Origin: Oscillatoria princeps RMCB-10
GTDB lineage: Bacteria; Cyanobacteriota; Cyanobacteriia; Cyanobacteriales; Oscillatoriaceae
Assembly (NCBI GenBank): GCA_019359235.1
Contig: JAHHHT010000006.1
Coordinates: forward strand, 124,001-188,000
Reading direction: 5' to 3'
DNA length: 64,000 nt
This document shows, piece by piece, positions 8,345 through 17,131 of this stretch; the stretch's first letter is position 1, and each line of letters starts with the position of its first letter. The notes beneath the pieces were generated by a model. It saw only the letters and a list, made by a program, of their open reading frames with translations. It was not told where the DNA came from and made no database searches. The translations under genes and the position numbers were made by a program.

Positions 8345-11218
8345 ATGAAACAGCGTATTCGCATCTGGATATTCGGCAGTCTGGCAATAGGGTGCCTGAC
8401 GACTAGCCCCCCGAGTTGGGCGCAAATTGTGCCCGACGCCACCATGCCGGTGAACTCTGTGGTGACGCCACAAGGAAATACTATCACCATCTCCGGCGGT
8501 ACGAGTGCCGGGGCGAATCTCTTCCACAGCTTCCGGGAATTTTCTCTCCCCACCGGCACCACCGCCCACTTCAACAACTCCCTAGATATTCAGAACATCA
8601 TCACGCGGGTGACGGGGGGTTCAATATCCAACATTGACGGCGTAATTAAGGCAAATGGCACCGCCAACTTATTCCTGCTCAACCCCAACGGAATAATTTT
8701 TGGCCCCAACGCCTCACTGAATATTGGCGGTTCCTTTCTGGGAACAACCGCCAGCAGCATTAAATTGGCGGACGGGACGGAATTCAGCGCCACAAACCCA
8801 GCAGCGCCACCGCTGCTGACAGTTAACGTGCCGGTAGGTTTGCAGTTAGGGCAGAATCCGGGAGGGATTGTGGTGCGGGGTGCGGGAAACAATATGAGTC
8901 GTGACCCCAAAACTAATGCTATAATTCGGGATAACAGGCCGGCAGGACTGCAAGTGAGTGCCGGTCAAACTTTAGCCCTAGTTGGCGGTGACATTTCCTT
9001 GGTCGGGGGAAATGTCACAGCAGAAGGAGGGCGCATCGAACTGGGAAGTGCGGGCGCGGGAAGTTATGTGAGTCTCATTCCAAACAGTGCCGGTTGGGTG
9101 CTAGACTATTCAGGAGTGCGGAACTTCCAAGATATCCAGCTATCGCAGGCAGCTTCTGCAGATGTGAGTGGCAGTGGGAGTGGTACAATTCAGGTTACAG
9201 GAAGGCGCGTCACTCTCAGTGATGGGTCAGTCATTATCGGGCAGACAGAGGGTGGCAATGCGGGAGGTTCCTTGAGTGTGCGGGCGGCGGATTCGGTAGA
9301 GGTGACTGGCACCACACCTGACGGTCAGTTTTCCAGCGGTTTGTTTGCTAATGTCAGCCCGGGCGCAACCGGCAATGGAGGCAATTTGACGGTGGAAACA
9401 GGCAGGTTGACGGTTCTGGATGGGGCGCGGATTTCCGCTTCTACTTTTGGTGCCGGTGACGCGGGAAAGCTGACAGTGCGGGCTGCGGAGTCAGTAAACT
9501 TGATTGGCACCTCAGCTGACGGTCATAATTCCAGCGGTTTGTTTGCTTCAACTCAGCCTACCTCAACCGGCAATGGAGGCAATTTGACGGTGGAAACAGG
9601 CCGGCTTACCCTGGCGGATGGGGCGCAGATTCTCGCTGATACTTATGGTGCCGGTGGCGCAGGAACGCTGACAGTACGGGCTACTGAGTCGGTAGACCTG
9701 ATTGGCACCTCGAGCTTAGGTCAGTATGCCAGCGCTTTCTCTACCTCAACTGGGTATAACTCAACCGGCAAGGGCGGCAATTTGACGGTGGAAACAGGCC
9801 GGCTTACCCTGGCGGATGGGGCGCAGATCAGCGCTTCTACTTTAGGTGCCGGTGACGCAGGAACGCTGACAGTGCGGGCTACTGAGTCGGTAGACCTGAT
9901 TGGCACCTCAGCTAACGGTCAGGCTGCCAGCGCTTTCTCTACCTCAACTAGCTCTAACTTAACCGGCAAGGGCGGCAATTTGACGGTGGAAACAGGCCGA
10001 TTGACCCTCCGGGATGGGGCGCAGATTAGCGCTATCACTAGGGGTGCCGGTGGCGCAGGAACGCTGACAGTGCGGGCTACTGAGTCGGTAGACGTGATTG
10101 GCAGCCGTTTGTTTGCTTCAACTGAGCCTGACTCAACCGGCAATGGCGGCAATTTGAGGGTGGAAACAGGCCGGCTTACCCTGGCGGATGGGGCGCAGAT
10201 TACTGCGGGTACTAAGGGTGCCGGTAACGCGGGAACGCTGACAGTGCGGGCTACGGAGTCAGTAGACCTGATTGGCAGCGGTTTGTTTGCTTCAACTGAG
10301 TCTACCTCAACCGGCAGTGGAGGCAATTTAATCGTAGAAACAGGTCGGTTGACAGTGAGGGATGGGGCGCAGATTGCCGTTGGTACTTTTGGTGGCGGTA
10401 ACGGAGGTGCGCTGACAGTGAGGGCTGCGGAATCAGTAAACTTGATTGGCACCTCAGCTGACGGTGTGCATTCCAGCGGTTTGTTGGCTTCAGCTGACTC
10501 TGGTTCAACCGGCAATGGAGGCGATTTGACGGTAGAAACTCCGCAGCTAACTGTGCGGGATGGGGCGAAAGTCACTGCTAGCAGTCAGGGCACTGGAGTC
10601 GCCGGCAACCTAACAGTCACTTCCAGCGCCCTCCGCCTAGATAACCAAGCTTCTGTCAGCGCCGATACTCGAGGCGGCGGTGGCAATATCACCCTCAACG
10701 CCGGCAGTATTCAAATGCGCCATAACAGCGGCATCACCACCAACGCCACCGGCAACAGTTCTGGCGGCAATATCACCTTCAATACCGACACCATAGCCGC
10801 CCTAGAAAATAGCGACATCAGCGCCAACTCCCAAGAAAGCTTTGGCGGAAAAGTCACCATCACCGCTACTGGCATTTTTGGCACAGAGTACCGACTGTCG
10901 CCCACCTCAAACAGTGACATTACTGCCACTGGGGGAAATCCCCAGTTAAACGGCGTCGTCACAATTAACACCCCTAATGTTGACCCCACCGCTGGGTTAC
11001 TACAATTGCCATCACTACAGGATGTCTCCGGCTTAATTACCAACCCCTGCGAAGCAGTCGCCAGAGGCAGCAGCTTCACCGTCACCGGCTTTCGTCGGCA
11101 TCCCCCAAAGCCCCACCGATCCCCTCACCGGCACCGCTTTGGCAGTAGACTGGATATCGACCCCAAAAGAAGCATCCCCGCCCCCCAAACTCACCCGAGA
11201 AATCCCCCAATCCCCTAA
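8345..11218 (+). CDS. Filamentous haemagglutinin N-terminal domain protein, frameshifted at C-terminus
   Basis: Starts at ATG 8345 (MKQRIRIWIFGSLAIGC signal peptide, cleavage near WAQ/IVP). An upstream in-frame extension to 7937 is possible but runs through repeats and lacks a signal peptide. The TPS domain (about 30-200) has NLFHSFREFSLP and NLFLLNPNGIIFGPNASL. Seven 66-aa VETGRL repeats span about residues 300-740. After FTVTG (base 11089) the frame differs from all paralogues: a net +1 between 11090 and 11096 sends translation into a Pro/His/Arg-rich tail ending at 11218. The expected tail (VDWISTPKEA ... PANCPASR) is intact in the next frame to 11360. Either a real mutation removing the terminal Cys module or a sequencing error. 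Confidence 0.85.
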   Translation: MKQRIRIWIFGSLAIGCLTTSPPSWAQIVPDATMPVNSVVTPQGNTITISGGTSAGANLFHSFREFSLPTGTTAHFNNSLDIQNIITRVTGGSISNIDGVIKANGTANLFLLNPNGIIFGPNASLNIGGSFLGTTASSIKLADGTEFSATNPAAPPLLTVNVPVGLQLGQNPGGIVVRGAGNNMSRDPKTNAIIRDNRPAGLQVSAGQTLALVGGDISLVGGNVTAEGGRIELGSAGAGSYVSLIPNSAGWVLDYSGVRNFQDIQLSQAASADVSGSGSGTIQVTGRRVTLSDGSVIIGQTEGGNAGGSLSVRAADSVEVTGTTPDGQFSSGLFANVSPGATGNGGNLTVETGRLTVLDGARISASTFGAGDAGKLTVRAAESVNLIGTSADGHNSSGLFASTQPTSTGNGGNLTVETGRLTLADGAQILADTYGAGGAGTLTVRATESVDLIGTSSLGQYASAFSTSTGYNSTGKGGNLTVETGRLTLADGAQISASTLGAGDAGTLTVRATESVDLIGTSANGQAASAFSTSTSSNLTGKGGNLTVETGRLTLRDGAQISAITRGAGGAGTLTVRATESVDVIGSRLFASTEPDSTGNGGNLRVETGRLTLADGAQITAGTKGAGNAGTLTVRATESVDLIGSGLFASTESTSTGSGGNLIVETGRLTVRDGAQIAVGTFGGGNGGALTVRAAESVNLIGTSADGVHSSGLLASADSGSTGNGGDLTVETPQLTVRDGAKVTASSQGTGVAGNLTVTSSALRLDNQASVSADTRGGGGNITLNAGSIQMRHNSGITTNATGNSSGGNITFNTDTIAALENSDISANSQESFGGKVTITATGIFGTEYRLSPTSNSDITATGGNPQLNGVVTINTPNVDPTAGLLQLPSLQDVSGLITNPCEAVARGSSFTVTGFRRHPPKPHRSPHRHRFGSRLDIDPKRSIPAPQTHPRNPPIP
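9270..10580 (+). repeat. Tandem ~198-bp coding repeats (about 7 copies)
   Basis: Seven VETGRL/VETPQL units, most at about 66-codon spacing and two shortened to about 58 codons where the DG...S segment is missing (around 10080-10290). Homologous to the five-copy array at 2752-3690. Confidence 0.8.
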
Positions 11219-11360
11219 TCCCGGCTCCCCACCCCCCCTCGTAGAAGCCCAAGGCTGGGTGATTAGCCCCACCGGCACCGTCACCCTCACCGCCAACCCC
11301 CCCACCGCCACTCCCCACCCCTTCTGGCAACCGCCGGCAAACTGCCCCGCCAGCCGGTAG
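11093..11360 (+). pseudogene. Out-of-frame C-terminal tail of the preceding tpsA-like gene
   Basis: This frame encodes RGGIPQSP-like sequence, LTGTALAVDW, the Pro-rich linker, LVEAQGWVISPTGTVT and PANCPASR, i.e. the normal subtype-B C-terminus. It has no start or ribosome-binding site of its own and is only reached by shifting frame near 11090. Confidence 0.75.
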
Positions 11361-11378
11361 CCTTCCCTTAGCACACTT

Positions 11379-11540
11379 TCGCTTTTTTGTCAATGACTCG
11401 GATAAAATTGCCGATTGCTGTAGGGGCGGGTTCACCCGAAATCTTTCTCACACAGCTCACCCTACCAATAAACCCGCCCCCAACACAGTGCCAGCATCTC
11501 GGGTGCGATTGCAGATTGCCAACAGTATGTAAACCGCTCA
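11379..11540. repeat. Duplicate of the 3' flank of tpsA gene 3 (copy of ~7991-8150), with MITE copy 3 at 11420-11482
   Basis: From CTTTTTTGTCAATGACTCGG through the MITE and 'CACAGTGCCAGCATCTCGGG' to 'ATTGCAGATTGCC' the sequence repeats 7991-8150 with few changes. It shows that the duplicated unit of the adhesin array includes downstream non-coding DNA. Confidence 0.8.
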
Positions 11541-11621
11541 ACTTACCGAGGTGCCGGTGGATCGGGTGCGATTGCAGATTGCCCCGGAAACAGCCACTCT
11601 TTATAAGAGTTTAGGGCAATT

Positions 11622-12278
11622 TCAAGGAAGCTTGGCAATTTGGCTTGCCGGCACCACCGACGGGGTAGTGCCCTTATCCCACTGCACTATATAAGCGTTT
11701 CCGCCCTCAATCTTTTCCGTAACAGTGCCGGTGTACATGCGGTCACCTTCCCAGACGCCTAGAATGAAATCGCCGGCTTTGATAGAGCCGGCAGATGGGG
11801 AAATGGGAATCATATCGCTGGCGCTGAGTGTGGCGGTGTTCCCATCTCCGTGAATAATATGATAACTGTCGCCCTTGACGCTTACGATTCGGGCAAAGTA
11901 ATAACCGCCTTCACTCCACTTGGCGGCGACTGTATCTCCGGGTTTCAACAGAGGAATAGGGAATTTGGCAATTTTGTCTGCCGGCACGACAGAGGGTTCT
12001 TCGCCGCTATCCCATTGTACGCTGTAAGCTTCCCCGCCGTCAAGTTTTTCAACGACAACACCCGGGTACATTTTAGATCCTTCGCTGGCGGCGAGGACGG
12101 GATCGCCAATCTTGGTACTGCCGGCTGGGGAAATGGGAACGATCTCTTTTGGGCTGAGGGTGCCGCTATCCCCATCTGCATAAATAACGTCGTATTCATC
12201 TCCGCTGCCCCCTACAATCCGGGCTAAGTAATAACCGCCCTGACTCCACTTGGCAGCGACTGCATCTCCTGGTTTCAT
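11622..12278 (-). CDS. Tudor-like repeat protein (two tandem copies of a double Tudor-like module)
   Basis: 218 aa. Two homologous halves, each with KPGD-x-VAAKWS-x-GGYY-ARIV ... DGD/GNT-x-TLS ... IVPISP followed by GD-x-ILG-WEG-x-MY-G-V-EK-GG-AY-VQWD and 'PSVVPA'. This spacing resembles SH3/Tudor-like barrels of the SGF29/DUF4537 sort, so there are probably four small barrels. No catalytic residues, signal peptide or membrane segment. In eukaryotes such barrels bind modified peptides; here the ligand and role are unknown. It is separated from the kinase upstream on the same strand by 394 bp of repeats, so co-transcription is doubtful. Confidence 0.7.
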   Translation of the reverse strand: MKPGDAVAAKWSQGGYYLARIVGGSGDEYDVIYADGDSGTLSPKEIVPISPAGSTKIGDPVLAASEGSKMYPGVVVEKLDGGEAYSVQWDSGEEPSVVPADKIAKFPIPLLKPGDTVAAKWSEGGYYFARIVSVKGDSYHIIHGDGNTATLSASDMIPISPSAGSIKAGDFILGVWEGDRMYTGTVTEKIEGGNAYIVQWDKGTTPSVVPASQIAKLP

Positions 12279-12672
12279 ATCTGATATTTTTGGGCATAAT
12301 AGTGACAGTTTCTGCTATTTTAACTCAAGTTGCTACCTACAAGTCTAAGCATCCATATCCCCCCAAACGGGGCGGTCTCCGTGGGTGGCACCGCCCCTAC
12401 AAAGGGGGGCTTTGAGAATGTCCCCCCCTTTTGAAGGGGGGGCTAGGGGGGGATCTCGCCTGACTGACTGCTAAGTAGCAACTTGGGTTATTTTACACTC
12501 CTCCTGTCTGAAATGTCAACTCAATAAACCGGGTTTCTGAATAAAGATTTCCGCCCCGATGCCAAGGCTATTGCAGAAACCAGGTTTCTGGCCTGGAAGA
12601 AAGAAACCGGGTTTCTGAATAAAGATTTCCGCCCCGATGCCAAGGCTATTGCAGAAATCCGGTTTCTGAAGG
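12279..12672. repeat. Gene-free 394 bp filled with repeats, including a 65-bp direct duplication (12526-12590 and 12604-12668)
   Basis: The duplicated unit begins AAACCGGGTTTCTGAATAAA and includes CCCCGATGCCAAGGC. Its ends carry the GGTTTCT motif that also forms hairpins at 32232-32263 and 38275-38307. Around 12395-12455 there is a C/G-run palindrome of the GATCCCCCC...GGGGGG type seen again at 17616-17656 and 19310-19350. No coding potential seen. Confidence 0.75.
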
Positions 12673-14445
12673 TTAGCGGAAACCCAAGAAGCGCAAGCAA
12701 GGAACGAGGAGATAGTAGCTGACACCGAGACAGAAGGCGCAGGCACTCCCCAAGAGAGCAAAAAAGACGATACTGTCCGCCAGCTGGATACCGCCGGCAG
12801 CCGTGGGGAGAAGGTGGGGGAAAAAGGAGGAGGGGGATGGGGAAACCAAACCGGCAATGAGGGTGGCAGTTCCGATTGCGGCGAGAGAGGCGTGCAGCAG
12901 GAGAGGTCCGCGCAATCCCAGACCGAGGGTGAGGGCTGCGATCGCGATGGCAGTAAATGCCATCCAAGCTTCAGTTAGGCTGCCGGCGGTGGCGGCTGCC
13001 GGTGCGATCGCATGCAAGGCAAACCACCCCAAGACGTAGCCCAAAATTCCCATCAGCCCAGCCGGCCCAAACTGCCGGAACTGGCCAAAACTTCCCGCCT
13101 CGGTCAGTCCCAGGGCTGTGCCCAACCCAGCCAAGCCAAATACGAGAACCGCCCGCTCGACTGTCAGGTGGGTGTCGGGAATCCACCTGACAAGCTGTTG
13201 AGAGAGGAAATTGACTATCTGTATGCCGGCAGGCACCTTGTACGCCAGCCAAAACCCGATGCCGGCACCCACACTGCCGCCAAATCCCGCCATCACCATG
13301 CCCAGCAAGGTATCGAAAAACCCTCGCACCAGCCACCAGACAGCGCCGGTGATGGCTAGCACTGTGCCGGCAAGTATTTCATATAAGAAGATAGCTATGG
13401 CGGTGAGCGCTTGCCACAGCGGTTTGAAAATGGCCCGCAAGACGACCGTGACGCTGCTGCCGGTGGCCCTCACCTGGGCGGTGACTTGGGGGCGCTGCCG
13501 GCTCGACCGCTGCCGCAGACGCTTAGCAATCTCAGCGGCGCTTGCCGGTCGAAACTCCGGTGCCGGCTGCACCATTTCATCTATAAGAATAGCCAAGACT
13601 GGGCTGACGCGGGCGTGATGGTGCCACCGGCACTGTCCAGTCACGGGATCGTCGAGATCGGCGGGGTAGCGCCCGGTGAGCAAGTGAATGCAGGTGCGCC
13701 CCAGGGCGTAGAAATCGGCAGCCGGTCCGATGAGTGCGCCGGCAATCTGCTCCGGGGGGCTGTATCCTGGAGAAACCACCCGCGTGGAGCTCCGCTGAGA
13801 TTTCTGCAGGGCGGTGGCGATTTGTTTGACTCCGCCAAAGTCAATCACCACTAATTTACCTTCCCCAGCCCCTCCTGGGTGAGGGGGGGTGCGCAGCATG
13901 AAGTTGGCCGGTTTCAGGTCGCGGTGGACAATCTTGCGCCGGTGCAGCACCTGCAAAATGTCCGCCGCCTGACACAGCCAGTCGAGGACTAGGGCTTCCG
14001 GACACCCTTTGGGATAGCGGTCGAGAAAGTCCTCCAGAGTCTGGCCATTAATTTTTTCCATCACCAGACAGGGCAGAGTGCGCCGGTGCGGTGCGGGAAG
14101 CTGCACCTGAAAATAGCTGCCCGACTCCACCCGGGGCACGCCCGGATGGCGCAGGCTGGCCAAAACGGCGGCTTCTTGCTCAAACAGTCGCAGCGCTTGG
14201 GGGGAGGTTTCCACCAGCAATTTGAGCACCCGCTCAGTCTGGAACTTGAGGTCGCAGACGGTGTAGGTGACAGCAAACCCGCCACTGCCCAGTTTTTGCA
14301 GGGGAATGTAGCGATTGTTCAATAGCAGGGGTGTCCCGCAACTCTGACAGAACTTATTGCCGGCAGTCTGAGAGGCGGGACGCAGACAGTCGGGATTGAT
14401 GCAGTGGACGGAAGTCGGAAAAGACAAATTCACAACCGGCTGCAA
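12673..14445 (-). CDS. Zinc-ribbon Ser/Thr protein kinase with C-terminal membrane segments
   Basis: 590 aa from TTG 14445; GTG 14433 is an alternative start. An N-terminal four-Cys ribbon (C15, C20, C33, C36) precedes a Hanks-type kinase domain: Gly loop GSGGFAVTY (about 53-61), ATP lysine K75, catalytic HRDLKPANF (D176) and the DFGG metal-binding motif near 202. An RSSTRVVSPGYSPPEQ activation segment follows. After about residue 345 come several hydrophobic helices, so the kinase domain should face the cytoplasm from the membrane. This ribbon-plus-kinase layout is common in cyanobacteria. The substrate is unknown and neighbours give no clue. Confidence 0.9.
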   Translation of the reverse strand: MQPVVNLSFPTSVHCINPDCLRPASQTAGNKFCQSCGTPLLLNNRYIPLQKLGSGGFAVTYTVCDLKFQTERVLKLLVETSPQALRLFEQEAAVLASLRHPGVPRVESGSYFQVQLPAPHRRTLPCLVMEKINGQTLEDFLDRYPKGCPEALVLDWLCQAADILQVLHRRKIVHRDLKPANFMLRTPPHPGGAGEGKLVVIDFGGVKQIATALQKSQRSSTRVVSPGYSPPEQIAGALIGPAADFYALGRTCIHLLTGRYPADLDDPVTGQCRWHHHARVSPVLAILIDEMVQPAPEFRPASAAEIAKRLRQRSSRQRPQVTAQVRATGSSVTVVLRAIFKPLWQALTAIAIFLYEILAGTVLAITGAVWWLVRGFFDTLLGMVMAGFGGSVGAGIGFWLAYKVPAGIQIVNFLSQQLVRWIPDTHLTVERAVLVFGLAGLGTALGLTEAGSFGQFRQFGPAGLMGILGYVLGWFALHAIAPAAATAGSLTEAWMAFTAIAIAALTLGLGLRGPLLLHASLAAIGTATLIAGLVSPSPSSFFPHLLPTAAGGIQLADSIVFFALLGSACAFCLGVSYYLLVPCLRFLGFR

Positions 14446-14507
14446 AAGTCAAGGGGGAGACAGAGCGCCACACCAGCGCCACGGTCTTCTAGATTTTACC
14501 TTTAAGG

Positions 14508-14592
14508 GGTTAGGGGTTAGGGGTTAGGGGGTAGGGGGTAGTGGGTGGGGGTAGTGGGTGGGGGTAGGGGTTAGGGGTTAGGGGGTGGGGGT
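14508..14592 (+). repeat. G-rich low-complexity tract (GGGTTAG/GGGGTAGTG repeats)
   Basis: About 85 bp of GGGGTTAGGGGTTAGGGG and GTAGTGGGTGGGGG units, with many runs of three to five G. It sits between the divergently placed kinase start and the rbcL promoter region and is followed by repeated GCGATGATGCCCC and CCCCACG units. It could form G-quadruplexes; this is inference. Confidence 0.8.
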
Positions 14593-14728
14593 GAAGGGGC
14601 AAGTGAGAATTGACCCCATGCGATGATGCCCCATGCGATGATGCCCCACGCCCCACGCCCCACGCCCAGTGGCCAGTGCCCCACGCACATCCCATCGCTT
14701 ACGGGCCCAAATGTAACAAAATATTAAG

Positions 14729-14738
14729 CATTATAATG
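14729..14738. promoter_or_regulatory. Candidate operator (perfect palindrome CATTATAATG) upstream of rbcL
   Basis: The 10-bp perfect palindrome lies in a larger AT-rich, imperfectly symmetric stretch (TTAAGCATTATAATGAATCA) about 130 bp before the rbcL start. LysR-type regulators such as RbcR/CmpR bind T-N11-A dyads upstream of cyanobacterial rbc genes, so this is the best visible candidate. No GTA-N8-TAC NtcA site was noticed nearby. Confidence 0.35.
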
Positions 14739-14851
14739 AATCATAAACAATGGTTATGTTTTACAAAAAGAGATTTGAAGTTTAACTTATCGCATACCCT
14801 GGTATATTTAGAGGAGCTTAAGAAAAGCAACCTGCTTATTCCATGATTCCT

Positions 14852-14861
14852 AGGAAGGGGG
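14852..14861 (+). promoter_or_regulatory. rbcL ribosome-binding site
   Basis: AGGAAGGGGG precedes the ATG at 14865 by three bases (about ten from the AGGA). It fixes the start of rbcL. Confidence 0.6.
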
Positions 14862-14864
14862 ATT

Positions 14865-16295
14865 ATGACCTACGCCTCGACTCAGACACAAGCAAAGACT
14901 GGCTACAAGGCCGGCGTTAAAGACTACCGGCTGACTTACTACACCCCGGACTACACGCCGAAAGATACGGATATTCTGGCGGCGTTCCGCGTTACGCCCC
15001 AGCCTGGCGTTCCTCCGGAAGAAGCCGGCGCTGCTGTGGCTGCTGAGTCATCCACCGGCACATGGACGACCGTGTGGACAGACCTGCTAACTGACCTGGA
15101 TCGCTACAAGGGTCGCTGCTACGACATCGAGCCCGTTGCCGGCGAAGATAACCAGTTCATCTGCTACGTTGCTTATCCCCTCGATCTGTTTGAAGAAGGG
15201 TCCGTCACCAACATGCTGACCTCGATCGTGGGGAACGTGTTTGGTTTCAAAGCCCTGCGGGCGCTGCGTCTGGAAGACCTGCGGATTCCCGTTGCTTACC
15301 TGAAGACCTTCCAAGGTCCTCCCCACGGCATCCAAGTAGAGCGCGACAAGCTGAACAAGTATGGCCGTCCCCTGCTGGGCTGTACCATCAAGCCCAAACT
15401 GGGTCTGTCTGCGAAGAACTACGGTCGCGCCGTCTATGAGTGCTTGCGCGGCGGTTTGGACTTCACCAAGGACGACGAAAACATCAACTCCCAGCCGTTC
15501 CAGCGCTGGCGCGACCGCTTCCTGTTCGTCGCGGACGCGATCAAGAAGGCGCAAGCTGAAACCGGCGAAATCAAGGGCCACTACCTGAACGTCACTTCGC
15601 CCACCTGCGAAGAAATGATGAAGCGGGCTGAGTTCGCCAAAGAACTCGAAATGCCGATCGTCATGCACGACTACCTGACTGCAGGGTTCACCGCCAACAC
15701 GACTTTGGCTCGCTGGTGTCGCGACAACGGTCTGCTGCTGCACATCCACCGCGCCATGCACGCCGTGATCGACCGGCAGAAGAACCACGGGATTCACTTC
15801 CGCGTATTGGCCAAGACCCTGCGGATGTCCGGTGGCGACCACATCCACACCGGCACTGTGGTGGGCAAGCTGGAAGGCGAGCGCGGCATCACGATGGGCT
15901 TTGTGGACCTGCTGCGCGAAAACTATGTCGAGCAAGACAAGTCTCGCGGGATCTACTTCAGCCAAGACTGGGCCTCTATGCCTGGGGTGATGGCAGTGGC
16001 TTCCGGCGGTATCCATGTATGGCACATGCCGGCACTGGTGGAAATCTTCGGCGATGACTCGGTGCTGCAATTCGGCGGCGGCACCCTGGGCCACCCCTGG
16101 GGCAACGCTCCTGGCGCAACCGCCAACCGCGTGGCGCTGGAAGCCTGCATCCAAGCCCGCAACGAAGGCCGCAACCTGGCCCGCGAAGGCAACGACGTGA
16201 TCCGCGAAGCCTGCAAGTGGTCTCCTGAACTGGCTGCAGCTTGCGAACTGTGGAAGGAAATCAAGTTCGAGTTCGAGGCGATGGATACCGTCTGA
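14865..16295 (+). CDS. rbcL: Ribulose-1,5-bisphosphate carboxylase/oxygenase large subunit, form IB
   Basis: 476 aa, full length for cyanobacterial RbcL. It fixes CO2 onto RuBP in the carboxysome as part of an L8S8 enzyme. Visible signatures are the catalytic TIKPKLGLS, the carbamylated lysine in [17 protein letters not shown], the LEGERG loop 6 stem region near [14 protein letters not shown], and [14 protein letters not shown]. Codon use is strongly biased to GC-ending codons, unlike neighbours, which fits very high expression. It is first in an rbcL-rbcX-rbcS operon; the 306-bp gap to rbcX has no strong terminator. Confidence 0.99.
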   Translation: MTYASTQTQAKTGYKAGVKDYRLTYYTPDYTPKDTDILAAFRVTPQPGVPPEEAGAAVAAESSTGTWTTVWTDLLTDLDRYKGRCYDIEPVAGEDNQFICYVAYPLDLFEEGSVTNMLTSIVGNVFGFKALRALRLEDLRIPVAYLKTFQGPPHGIQVERDKLNKYGRPLLGCTIKPKLGLSAKNYGRAVYECLRGGLDFTKDDENINSQPFQRWRDRFLFVADAIKKAQAETGEIKGHYLNVTSPTCEEMMKRAEFAKELEMPIVMHDYLTAGFTANTTLARWCRDNGLLLHIHRAMHAVIDRQKNHGIHFRVLAKTLRMSGGDHIHTGTVVGKLEGERGITMGFVDLLRENYVEQDKSRGIYFSQDWASMPGVMAVASGGIHVWHMPALVEIFGDDSVLQFGGGTLGHPWGNAPGATANRVALEACIQARNEGRNLAREGNDVIREACKWSPELAAACELWKEIKFEFEAMDTV

Positions 16296-16601
16296 TACAG
16301 ACGTTGAGAGTGCCCAGTGCTGGGTGCTGAGTGAAAAATCTCGCTCAGAACTCAGGACTGGGGATTCGAGACGGGGGAAAAGCTGGAGTTAGGGATAGGA
16401 AAGCGCTGGCGCTCTCAGTGCATGGCGATTTTTGGCAAAATCCTGTGGAAATGGGCCTGAAGTATCCCGAAAGCTTTCTGGGCTGTCGCCTGGAAATGTC
16501 AGGGGAAAGTGGGTAGAGAGTTGTACCCAGTAAAGGAGGCAACAATCCTTTACGAAGGATTTTGGTAGAAGACAAATACCTATATCAAAATTCACAACAA
16601 C
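16296..16601 (+). other. rbcL-rbcX intergenic region, 306 bp
   Basis: Contains short imperfect repeats (GTGCCCAGTGCTGGGTGCT) but no convincing terminator or ORF. AGGAGG at about 16534 lies too far from rbcX to serve its start. Confidence 0.5.
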
Positions 16602-17012
16602 ATGGACATAAGAGAAATTGCCAAAGAGACAGCCAAGGTGCTGGCGAGTTACCTGACTTATCAAGCGGTGCGAACTGTTTTGGCTCAGCTGAGCGAGACG
16701 AATCCGCCCTTGGCGAGCTGGCTGAATGGTTTTTCTTCCACGGGAAAGATCCAGGATGGAGAGGAGTACCTGCGGGAGTTACTGCAGGTGCAGCAAGACC
16801 TGGCCTTTCGGATCATGACCGTGCGGGATCACCTCGCTGAGGAAGTGGCCAACTCTTTGCCTGAGTTGGTTCGCACCGGCATCCGTCAGGCGAATATGGA
16901 ATATCGCCGGCAGCATCTGGAGCGCATGACGCACGCCAGCTATCCTTACTCTGCTAGCCATCCCGAACTTGAAATTAGCTCTGAGCCTAATTTGGACAAT
17001 CGCTCCAGTTAG
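16602..17012 (+). CDS. rbcX: Rubisco assembly chaperone RbcX
   Basis: 136 aa. An all-helical dimeric chaperone that binds the C-terminal peptide of RbcL during L8 assembly. The conserved core ASYLTYQAVRTVLAQLSETN (about 14-33), which forms the peptide-binding groove with its tyrosines, and the region RIMTVRDHLAEE are recognisable. The C-terminal 25 residues are polar and variable, as usual. The position between rbcL and rbcS is the classical cyanobacterial order. Confidence 0.97.
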   Translation: MDIREIAKETAKVLASYLTYQAVRTVLAQLSETNPPLASWLNGFSSTGKIQDGEEYLRELLQVQQDLAFRIMTVRDHLAEEVANSLPELVRTGIRQANMEYRRQHLERMTHASYPYSASHPELEISSEPNLDNRSS

Positions 17013-17131
17013 GTGCCAGTGGGCGAAAGCCGACGGGTAATGGGTAAGGTCAATCCCCAAATCCCCCAATCCCGGCGTCCCAAATCCTAAAAAAGAATCG
17101 TAGATCCCAGCAACAGACGAAGGAAGCAACA

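Noticed and set aside
14508-14592. True telomere or replicon end
   Set aside because: The GGGTTAG-like tract is short, internal, imperfect and lies between ordinary bacterial genes.
15087-16154. Long minus-strand frame antisense to rbcL
   Set aside because: An artefact of the strong codon bias of rbcL; no domain or ribosome-binding site.
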